Shown here: piece after piece, positions 14,301-26,300 of the stretch
How positions within the stretch are numbered: position 1 is the first letter of the stretch
Layout: every line of letters begins with the position of its first letter
DNA from: Owenia fusiformis
Lineage: Eukaryota; Annelida; Polychaeta; Sabellida; Oweniidae
Length of the DNA stretch: 64,000 nt
Direction of reading: 5' to 3'
Assembly (NCBI GenBank): GCA_903813345.2
Contig: CAIIXF020000002.1
Span: 31,738,926 to 31,802,925 of the forward strand
The notes under the pieces: model-generated
What the model was told of the DNA's origin: nothing
The model's database searches: none
The model's input: the letters and a program-made list of their open reading frames with translations, nothing else
Position numbers and translations under genes: made by a program

Positions 14301-17300
14301 AACAGGATACCATAGAACATGGTCTATACGAATGTATAGCTGTCAAACCATTCATAGATATGGTCACCCAACTGTGTCAAATACAAAACCTGACAAGAGC
14401 AAAATACTTCCTAGGAGAGAACACCAGTTTGGGAGAAAACCTGACGCTACTCTTGGTTAAACACTACATCTATCTCAACAAATTAGACAATAAACCACCA
14501 AATATGACAGGCCTCAAGAAATATGTTGAAGCCCAGGAAATCATAAGCAGAAGCAATGCAGAGAAGAATAACAAGTTAGAAGCCCATGACAAAGCATGGA
14601 AAACTGCTCAAAAGATATTCAAGCAGTAAATAAAAACATTGTAGATCCCTTTACAACATATAGTAAACAGCATCAAAATAGGATAGGAAAGCACACCCCT
14701 TGCATTGGTTTTACATACATTTTATTCTTACTCATTCTTTTATCAATCAACAATCAACAACAATTGCAATTTTATTCAACATTCATTTAGTCAACATACA
14801 TTTACAACATAACTATAAGTATATTTTTTTGTCTACGTAAATTTTATTTATATTATTAATTGCATTACATTTACATGTACATATTTATATTTACATTTAC
14901 ATGTACATAAATAAGAATGAAGGGATAAAAAAAAAACAAAAAAAAAACTATCCTTTGTACATTTACAACATTGAGAGACCTAAACACGTTGTGTTTATGT
15001 CATTTTGTTCCAATGCGGTTCGAATAGATTTCCGATAGAATTCCGAACATATGATACCAAGAACAAAAGAAGTGTCCGATGTGTTTTCTAAAACAGTATA
15101 GAGAAAAGTATATATATATATATTTCAAATTATAATGTTACCATCCAAAAGATGACCATTAAATTGACGATGTGTAAAATTTTCAGAATGTTTTGATGAC
15201 TGGTTTAAGAGAAACGCATGTTCAAAAAGTTCACCATATCGATACCACTCCTTTATATTGAATATTACATGATAAGCAGTGAACTCGTATCAGTAGTAGC
15301 CATGATAACCTCTTAGTTGATTTATAAGGGGCATCGTCGGTGTGATGGCTAAAAAAGAACACGTTTTCATGATTACAGCTTATGAAATGTATATGTATGA
15401 AACATCGTGAATTAACTTGAATAAGTGTGATAACTTTAGAACAACTTTTGATATAAAATAATCAAAATATAACATGGAATAGGGCAAATTATTTTGTGTT
15501 CATTTTAACTGTTCATTTAAATAAAAGATGGAATATTTTTCAGAAATAGATTAATTTTCTAGTTTAAAACTAACATTATAAACAACAACTTCCTTAACTT
15601 AAGTCTCAAAAATGTAGATTTTTCGTTACTTGTGAGGCAAAACAGGCTTTTAACATGCCATTCATGAAATCTGATTGTTGTTGAACCAATCAACTCCATA
15701 AAATAGCATAACATTGCTAACAAGTGATAATCATTTTGATCACATGCTGTTATCATTCATTGGCATTTTTGGGTATTTGGCACTTATTAATGTATGATGC
15801 TGAAACTTCAGGATATAACAGATAAAACTTCAATTGTTATATTCACCAAATTTCAGCTAATTGAAGAAATTTGAAGAAAGTTAGAGCATATAGTGCATTA
15901 CTTCTTGGACAACCCTCGATTCAATGGAATTGTTTGATATTTGGCATTTATGCATAATGCTTTTTTGACCCACCCTGTTGTTAACCTCATCATGTTTGTA
16001 AAAGTTCAAATCTTGCATGTTGCTATGCAAAGCCCTTGAGGAAACTAAAACGGATGTAAAATGAGTAAAAATGTTTGAAGTAATTATTTCAAAATTCACA
16101 CAATTTCTTCCTTGCCATCTTAATTTTATTTTCTACAAAGTTCAGATATCTGATCAAAAGTACGGAAGATTTAAGATGCCGAAATGTGCAAATTCATTAT
16201 GATTGAGAAAGGGATGTCTCCTAAAATGTTACTGTAGGAATATTTGCTAAATGTCAATTAACCTGATGAAGCCCGCCTTACTAGAAATTTATAGATTGAT
16301 TTCTTTAAATGTGTCTCATTCTTCTATGGTTTCAACACATTGATGCGTTCCTTTAAATACAATTTACACATACATAATGTTGTCCCTTACAGTGTATTCA
16401 CCTTTCCACAAAGTCAGCTCATGAATATTATAATGAGCCGCTTAAAAATCTGTGACGTCAATGGGAGAAACTTTTTCCCGCGAAAAACAAATGCAATTGA
16501 GTTTACATGTAAATTCTCGGTTGATTGCTGTAAGTTTTACCTCTTCAAATGTGCAAGTAATCAGTAAATTATTGACGGATTTTTATTGAACGTCAAATTG
16601 ACATTTATTTACGCCTTCTAAGCGATTTAAATATTAAGTTTCTGTTCATAATGGAGTAAATAATTTGAAGAGAATAACCGTCCCGGTCAGTTTACAATCA
16701 TGATAGGAACTGGATGTGAACAGGTGAAATTATCATAATCATTAGTTCACCAACATTATAATTAACATGTCCCCCATGCATAAAAATATATAGATAGACA
16801 ATCTATTAAAGTTAATCTTCAGTGTCATTTGATGAATGACCTGTTCAAATCAAAAACATTTGCTCTTATTCATTATATCATTGACATCACTACTCCCATA
16901 GTTCAATGAACTAAACGATTACTTCCTATTTATTTCTGCAAGTCATATCAGATCGTATCTTGAAAATATTATACTTGAAAACATCGGAATATAGAATTGA
17001 TATCTTGGAGGAGCGTGCCCTAATATGTATGTACATGTATATATATTCCAATGTATATGTCACATATTTAACGCTGCGTATCTCCCGATCCAAATATTCC
17101 CGAGGAAATTTTTTTTTATTCAGTGTTGAAACAGTCAATTTGTCAAAATATCTTGCTAAAGCAAAACTGTCAAAATAGATCCAGCAGACCGTAGAATTTT
17201 TCTTAACCAAAATGATGCTTGATTTCTCGAAAATAATGAGAATGAGAACGCTTAATAGAAAACAAACCTGGTTATGCGGGGTGTCCTGAAACTTCACTTG

Positions 17301-20300
17301 TGCAACCTTGTGCACTTTTTCATAGGATAAATAAGTTGTGATGATCAGTTTTGAATAATGATCACTGGGAAGATTTCAGGGAAAGAGCGTATATCATATA
17401 GTTTATTGATAATATGTTGACATTGCTGATCGTTATTGAAATCGCTGATGGCGAATAAATACCAAAAGGTAACGCTTTGCGCGAATGTCACTCGTGGTGA
17501 ATTTCTGATGGAACTTCTTATACGACATAATAACCATTTAACAGGATATTGTATGACCACTATCAGATAATTAAACCAAGCTGTTTGTAACTTCATAATT
17601 TACATTTTTGTTTACAATCGCACGAGACATGTGAGCCCGGGTATGTGAGGCTGACCTGAAAAGTCTTAATAAACAATAGTTCTGTCAAAAAATGATTAAA
17701 TCAAATTACATGAGATTCGGAATGAAAGTGCCCCGTCCATATCTTATATTTGATTAAAAATAATTAGTGCATTGGGCAAATAGAATCATTTTTATTGCAG
17801 TCAATTCAAAATATTCCTATGCTGGCTGTACTAATTCTTCAAAACTTTCTACCATTGACGTCATTGATTTGACTCATTTGCATACAACCAATCAGCGCGC
17901 CGGAAATTATCGATTTTCTTTACTTTGTGGAAAGGTGAATAGGATGACCATATCTGAAGATCCTCAATGAACAGACAGCCTGATTATGAAGTTAATTTAT
18001 TTTTGATGAATTTAGTAGAGGTTCTGAATACTGAATTTTGGCATTTGGTTGTTTGTGTATCTTGACAATAACTCAAATAATAACCCATTAACAGATTTTG
18101 GTCAACTTTTACAGACTTATAGGCATATGGCCTCTGCTTAAGAAGGAATTTTCAGTATAACTGCTTGATTAAAAAGACCACCATTTTACATAAAAAACAC
18201 TTTTTAATATTCTTAAATAGCAGTTACAGCTATTTGGTTTGGTTCTAATGTTATACGCTGATAACTCAAAATAAAATAGAAGCCTTATTTCTATTTCTCA
18301 TGAATTTTTTTTTTTTTTTAATGACGCAACCAATCATCAGATTTAATCCAATTACGCTAATGCTAAGGAATTTAATGTCAAATCATATCCTGGGTGTAGA
18401 TTTTGCCAACAGGAGAAAAAACTTCTATTATATTTAATTATTTCTTTGTTATTTCATGTAATTTCCAAAATATCTAGGAACTTGATAAAATATGTTTTGT
18501 TCGATGGGATATGCTATACTGTGGAGTTGGTGATTTTGAGATCTCGATTTCTAGTTTATAATAATAATGTTTTTAGTTTAGTAATAATAGGACTATCATT
18601 TTCATCCTATAATCCATTAATTACTTACTTGTATACTTTAGAGGACAAATATACAAATATGAACACAAAACAATTAAAACATCTATTACCTTTACCTTTT
18701 ATTAACATTCTGTTATGCAGCACCATAATTTCTGATTATATACCATTGGAAAGAGGAGTTTCAAATTGATAAAAATCTTGTTACAAAGCATGTCTAACCA
18801 GCCATAAACAAATTGTCCAAAAAAGCTTAAATTATTAATACTTAACTTATTTAAAAGTTCTGGTTAACAACAATGGGCTATGTAGCATTGGCATCAGAAA
18901 GGGGAGGGCGTTGGGGGCGACAGTCCCCCCCCCCCCTTTCTAAGATTTTTTTAGATTTGAAACCGAGCCTATAGAATTGAAAGCTCTTGAGAGCTAATTA
19001 AAGTCAAAGTGTAATGATATCAGAAATGATTCTATGTCATTATCTAGTCTACATCAAGCACAGAAGATCTCATTTCTCATATTATATTCAATTCTATACC
19101 ATAGTTTCTCAGGAACCCATACAGTATGTAAATACTTTGAAGAATAAGTGTAAAATGTATATTTTAGTAAAATTCAAAGTTTTTTAGTCAAAGTGAATGT
19201 GAATATATGATTTTAATATCATAGAATATTAACGACTCATGGGATTATGATGATTTATATCAACAATAGAAGACCCCTTTTAGATGTTACTTTTATAAAT
19301 ATTTGCATTGAATTTTGATCAATAAAGTAGAATAGAGGTAAAAGTGTATACCATTATACCTGGATCACATTTAATTGCACTCATTACTACAAATTAACAC
19401 TATCAGAATTATGAAGAAATATAATTTATGAATTTTATGATATTGAAACTACAGTGAACTACTTTGCAATGGTGTATTTAGAAATGCTGACTAGGTTTAA
19501 AATAGAAATAATGCAATTACTTAAAAGTATAGGATAATCTAAATAACATACACTTCAAAATTACATAGGAGTAGAAGATTTATAGATTTCTGGAAGTTCA
19601 AATTATTGTATTTATTACCGCATTAGTATTCAAGAATTCAGAGGATTAGCTTAGCAGTTTATACAGCACTGGATCAACATGGGAATAGGCCGCTATGGCA
19701 AGTTGTGTCGAATCGGAGCAGTCACCGTGATGGTGTACTTTTTATTCCAATATTTAATCATTATTAAGACACAAACAAATAAGGTAAACAATATGTTAGA
19801 TGATGGTTTAGGACATACGGAAGGAATTATTATAAAGAGGAAGTGTGATGACATTGCTACATCGAGAACTGAAATGTTACGAAGAAGGGATGTTCTTAGG
19901 AAGCATTGCCCCGTGGTAAAACCAAAACCTGACCCTCATTTGGGACTCTTAGTCAGTGACAAGCATAAAGTATTATTCTGTGATGTTGCCAAAATTGGAA
20001 GCACATTTCTGAAAAAAATGTGGTATATATTGGAGAACAATTTGCCAGAAAAAGATCCTATGAATATGAAGAAAAACATTTTTTCAGTACATTTTCCACG
20101 TTTGGCAGATTTCAACATAACAGAGAGGACAAAACGAATTAATTCATACACGAAAATGATCTTCACCCGAAATCCATACAGTCGATTATTTTCCGCCTAC
20201 CAGAATAAATTTGTGACAGTCAATCCGAGTTATTGGTCTATTGCTAAGGGATTTATCAAAAGACATCGCAAAAATCCCAAAGACCTTTCCATTCTTTGCG

Positions 20301-23300
20301 GACATGATTTGACATTTGAGGAATATCTCTCAATTGTCAGTGAAAATCCCCGAAATACTCGTTATATGGATTATCACTGGAGACCGCTGTCCGCATATTG
20401 TGACCCGTGCTCAATTGATTATGACATCATCGGCAAAATGGAATCATTTAATGAAGATCTTCAACATTTTTTGTGTAAAATTAATGCTGAAGATAAAATT
20501 AATCTGCCGCATGTCAATCCACTGGCTCTTCGAAAATTCAATGTTAAACTGGAAATTTCGGATTCAGTCGGAAACATAAAAAAAATTGATGAAAAGTGTA
20601 TCCCAAAATCAGAGCTGGTCAATAGGGTGGTTCAGAATATGGTAAACCATGGCTACATCGAACCCATTGATAAGATTCACATGGCAGATATCCCGATTAA
20701 TTACACACAGAAAGACTTAGTGGAGTTTATAGGCAGACACATGAACAAGTCTACAACTGAAAAATTACTCAGTTTACCCAAGTTAATCCAGGATAATTCG
20801 TTCCATGATGTTTCACCTGATGTTTTGAACAAAATAAAGAAACTTTATGGAGAGGATTTTATAATGTTTGATTATAACATGTCTGAGTACTAACTCTATT
20901 GATTCCAAATAGAATGTTAAAGGATCTTTACCCATTAGTGAATTTAAAAGCCATATATAATGATAAAATGACATTTTTTTAAGGAAACTCAATGTTAATT
21001 GGTCATCCATAATTTCCTCACTTAACCTGAAATTCTGTATAGTAAAGGTATGTAATCCAACCAGCCAAAAGTGTTCAGATTAGCAGGTGTTCACATTTCA
21101 AGGTTTGTAAACAAACATCTACCGTGTAATTCAAAATTCAAAATACACATCACGACAATCCAATACTAATTTTACCAAAAAAAATTAAAAACAAAATGTC
21201 TAACTAGAACAGGTGATGTGTATATTTATAGTGTTGTAATTCAAATGAGTAAAAATTGTCACAAAGATATTTATAAACGATTTCAAACTAGTGAAATACA
21301 TTTAAAAAACAACTGAAAAAGTATAACAAAAGTGTTACTCTAAATTCATGATATAACAAGCACACAAAGTTATAAGACAAAGATACCAAAGTTATTAAAG
21401 GCATTAAACAAAAACAGTTTCAAGAGCTTTAAATATATCAGACATAACTGTAAGCATATTATTTAGATAAGAGTTAGTTAGTGTTTTGTATATATGTGTA
21501 CAATGCTTTATCAGTGAATAATAAATCAACATTATCAAAAATTATCATGAAAATGTGATAACATGAAAATATTGGCGGTTTGGATTGTGAATTATTATTA
21601 TATAATATTATATTATAAGTATTATTATAAGTAGGGCTAAAGGTTTACTATAATCCATATCTTTCTCATTAGTGTACAATTGATTTTTGTACTTATTTAC
21701 AAAGATCAGTTACCTGGCAGAAGTCTTGTGAGCTTCTTGTTCCCACACATGCTCTATAGTTCCAACATATATCAACAAAGTTGATTTGAATATACATGCA
21801 ATTACGTATATTAAAGGCCCACTTCATAGTATGTCCAATGTATTGGTAAGAATCCTATCTTTCATTTGACACCAACAGCAGCTCAAACAGACCACATCAA
21901 AGCTTACAATAAATTATTAAAAAATATTTCCGATCCGTCAAACTTTATACCTATAGAGCAATATTGTAGTTAACAGTACAAAAATTGGTCTAGTGATAAT
22001 AAAATAAATACTGGATGACCATGAGGTGGATATGCCAGATTATCCTACACTTAGTGTACTAAATGTATAATAACATGAAAAAATAAATTTGATATTTATT
22101 GGCAAAATGAATATCCAGAGGATATCGTTACGATATACTCCGGGCGGAGGATATCGTGACGATATACTCCGGAAACCCCAATATGCGGAGGATATTGTGA
22201 TGATATACTCCGCTTGTTGATTTCCCGCCAAATTGACTCTATTTGGCATGAAATTCATTTTACAATGATATTATACATTCAGTACACTCCTTGTAAGTGT
22301 AGGATAATAAGAACATCCTATGATTTTTTTCAGAATATCATTTTAATCTACTCGGTGATATTGATATATGCACTCGTTCGCTTCGCTCTCTTGTGCAGAT
22401 ATCAATATCACCTCGTAGATAAAAATGATATTCCTCAAAATCATAGGATATCCTATAAATACATATCCGAGGAAAAAAATACTAGGCGAGGCGAAGCTGA
22501 AAATTAATAATTTCTATTTATTGTACAGTATTGTTTAGTTAATAATGTATCTAAATGACTTTCTGAAGAATTATTTTATTGTTACTCTGACCCAATTATA
22601 AGTTCCATATGCCACTGCTGTAAATGTAATTTGGCTTTGTGTAAAAACTTAATACCCACATATATAGTAGATATAGTATCTAGATATTACGTCCACAACA
22701 CAGTCTTCCCAGGGATCAATTTGTACAATTAAAACAACAACTAAATTCCAGGCTCATGCTCAATTATTTTAGGCCATACTAACTAGAATATTAAATAGAA
22801 CCATATACTCGTTTGCTACATTTAACAATGATTGTCTCATTAATTGCGCCTATTTTTGAAAGAAAAGGAACAAAAAATTATTTGAGACATGTCACTCACA
22901 CAGTCAATCAAATATGATAAAATCTTTAATTTGGGATAATACTGAAGTGAAAAAAAAATTACTCGCACAGAAAACGGCATTTGAAGTTCAGAGATTGAAA
23001 AAAGTGAATTACCACTTTTCAGAAAGTGTATGTTTTAAATAACTCTTGGATTAAAAGATGGCGTGTGCTTGAAAATCCTATCAAAAATGAATGGATAATC
23101 AATGCAAACAACAATGCCATCTTTCTATGGCATTGCTAAGAAATTGACACATATAAATTGATAGATCAAAAATATTTTTTCATGATCTAGTGTCAACTCT
23201 GATGTGGTCTGTTTGAGCTGTTTTTGGTGTCAAATGAAAGATTGGGTACTTATTAATCCAAAAATACAATTGATCATTCTTGATAATGCATTAACATATT

Positions 23301-26300
23301 CCTCATATATGTTTTCGTTACCTGAAATATTTGGGAACGATTTAGAAAGTTTTAAGCAAAATTTCTTGCTAATATTATTGATGATTAAACCCTGCAAAGA
23401 TTTATCAATGATGTAGTATGTGATTAAGTTGGAATGCGAGGAGGTCTATCATATTTTTATAATTATTATTTTTTATGATTATTAAAATGATTAGTGTAAT
23501 AATTAGTGTCACTAATTACATTTTATTTGTGTAATAATTAGTGTCACACAATGGTATACAATTTGTACAAATAAATCAATCAGATTCATGGTAAAATACA
23601 ACCAGCTGACAGGTGTCTGCGTGCTAAAACACTGGACTTGTACATACAATTGATATGGGCGAACAACTACAATTCAGCTTATCATACATATTGCAGAGAA
23701 TACCTCCACACGTAAATAATACAAATGATTGTTATGTTGCATGTCACTATAAATAATGACTAGATTATAGAATACAAAAGGAATAAAGGTGCATCCAGTT
23801 ATCACGTATTAATCATTTTGCAGTGAACCATTCAAAGTCAAATTGTCTTTTCATAAATACATGTACTAGCAGGCCCATAGTCAGGATTTGCCAAGGGGGG
23901 TTCAGTTTTCAAACATTTCTAGGGGGGGGGGTTCACTGCATGATTTTGAAAGAATTTTTGGCCAGGGGGGGTTCGCCCGAACCTTACGAACCCCCCCCCC
24001 CCCCTGGCTACGGGCCTGACAAGTACATGTTTTGTATAAAAGAGAAACCCATTGTAGCTTGATTGCTTTCGAGTGCATGAGGCTTATAAACTCATAGTCA
24101 CTTATTTTCACATATTGAAGACTGATTATGAATGAACTAGCATTGTGTTTTAGGCAAAATTATAAAAAGGATATAATGCTGTTAACATACTTTTTACAGT
24201 TTCATGAAAAAGTGGTCTGAATATTATTTAATTCAGTAAGATTTTGATGAGGTATTTACTAAAAGTGTCATGGGTCAGATATTTTTCGGGTCGGATTGAG
24301 CCCAAAAAAGTATGCAGGTTGAGTAATTTCGGGTTGGGTCAGAAGAAAACAGAGAAATGAATTCAGAACTAGCAACTGAAACTACTGGGTAGATTAACAG
24401 CACATTATAAGCCTGTTTCAGCCTGCAATTTTGCATATTATGCTTTGATAAAGGAAAACTGATAAAACTTAGCAATAAATCGTTTGGGAAGAATCCTAAA
24501 TTGTTTTCGTTCATAATTATATGTATACAAAATGATACCTCTAGTATTTACCTCGCCTGCCCATGGCCATGGCTATATAATGCAACCTAACCTCTCTGAT
24601 TCAGTTCATTATACAATCTTACCAATGCAATACTTCCATGTATTTATCCCTATGTGTAGCCACTGTCCCATTTATCTGTTGTAGGTCTGATAGTGAGTGG
24701 TGCCAATACACAAGTGCCAAGTGCACCCCCTACACCCAGTAACAACAGTGGGCCAAGCACCCCTACTGCACCAGCACAGTCAGGTAGGTAATACTTGCTA
24801 ATACACAAGTGCCAAGTGCACCCCCTACACCCAGTAACAACAACAGTGGGCCAAACACCCCTACTGCACCAGCACAGTCAGGTAGGTAATATTTGCCAAT
24901 ACACAAGTGCCAAGTGCACCCCCTACACCCAGTAACAACAACAGTGGGCCAAACACCCCTACTGCACCAGCACAGTCAGGTAGGTAATATTTGCCAATAC
25001 ACAAGTGCCAAGTGCACCCCCTACACCCAGTAACAACAGTGGGCCAAACACCCCTACTGCACCAACACAGTCAGGTAGGTAATATTTGCCAATACACAAG
25101 TGCCAAGTGCACCCCCTACACCCAGTAACAACAGTGGGCCAAACACCCCTACTGCACCAACACAGTCAGGTATGTAATACTTGCTAATACACAAGTGCCA
25201 AGTGCACCCCCTACACCCAGTAACAACAGTGGGCCAAACACCCCTACTGCACCAACACAGTCAGGTAGGTAATATTTGCCAATACACAAGTGCCAAGTGC
25301 ACCCCCTACACCCAGTAACAACAGTGGGCCAAACACCCCTACTGCACCAACACAGTCAGGTAGGTAATATTTGCCAATACACAAGTGCCAAGTGCACCCC
25401 CTACACCCAGTAACAACAGTGGGCCAAACACCCCTACTGCACCAACACAGTCAGGTATGTAATACTTGCTAATACACAAGTGCCAAGTGCACCCCCTACA
25501 CCCAGTAACAACAGTGGGCCAAACACCCCTACTGCACCAACACAGTCAGGTAGGTAATACTTGCTAATACACAAGTGCCAAGTGCACCCCCTACACCCAG
25601 TAACAACAGTGGGCCAAGCACCCCTACTGCATTAGCTCAGTCAGGTAGGTAATACTTGCCAATACACAAGTGCCAAGTGCACCCCCTACACCCAGTAACA
25701 ACAACAGTGGGCCAAACACCCCTACTGCACCAACACAGTCAGGTAGGTAATACTTGCTAATAGACAAGTGCCAAGTGCACCCCCTACACCCAGTAACAAC
25801 AGTGGGTATATTCCGTATATGTACGGTCGTAATTCATGTAATCAAACTTGAAGATAGACCCAGAAACCCCTCCTTAAAGGAGCCCTGTGTTCTGTGTTCT
25901 CAGCTACTGCTAAGCTACACGGGTGGACTATAAACCTTGGGTAAATCTTACTACAATCCTTTATATTACTGTATAGTACATGTATGATACAGTATGAATA
26001 TAGAGTGATGATTATTTTTTTTATATATGCTCGGTATTTGGTGGTTGTTTTCCATAAATGGCAGGTGATGACATTCCACATGTTAATGTCTTGTCTCTGT
26101 ATTCTAGAGAAGATGCCCAGTCAGCCAACAGTGCATCATACAGGCATTGCTACATCACAACCACAATCTGGTAGTATTACAAGTCTTCCACAAATGGCAG
26201 GTAGTGACATTCCACATGTTAATGTCTTGTCTTTGTATTCTAGAGAAGATGCCCAGTCAGCCAACAGTGCATCATACAGGCATTGCTACATCACAACCAC

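Larger units (their letters stand above)
12325..15978. mobile_element. Possible mariner-like shell with nested insertions
   Basis: CAGGGTGGGT after TA at 12325 and ACCCACCCTG ending at 15978 form an inverted pair of Tc1/mariner type. A second inverted match lies inside (ggtatcgatatggtgaact near 12452 against agttcaccatatcgatacc near 15230). The right flank is TT rather than TA and the arms are poorly conserved, so this is tentative. Two other elements sit inside it. Confidence 0.35.
21838..23255. mobile_element. Foldback-type element with about 55-bp inverted arms
   Basis: Sequence around 21850-21905 (ttcatttgacaccaacagca..cagaccacatcaaag) is repeated inverted at 23190-23245. The interior carries three short palindromes (22113-22213) and a long hairpin (22316-22450). 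No coding region. Probably a non-autonomous DNA element with nested elements; exact ends are uncertain. Confidence 0.55.
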
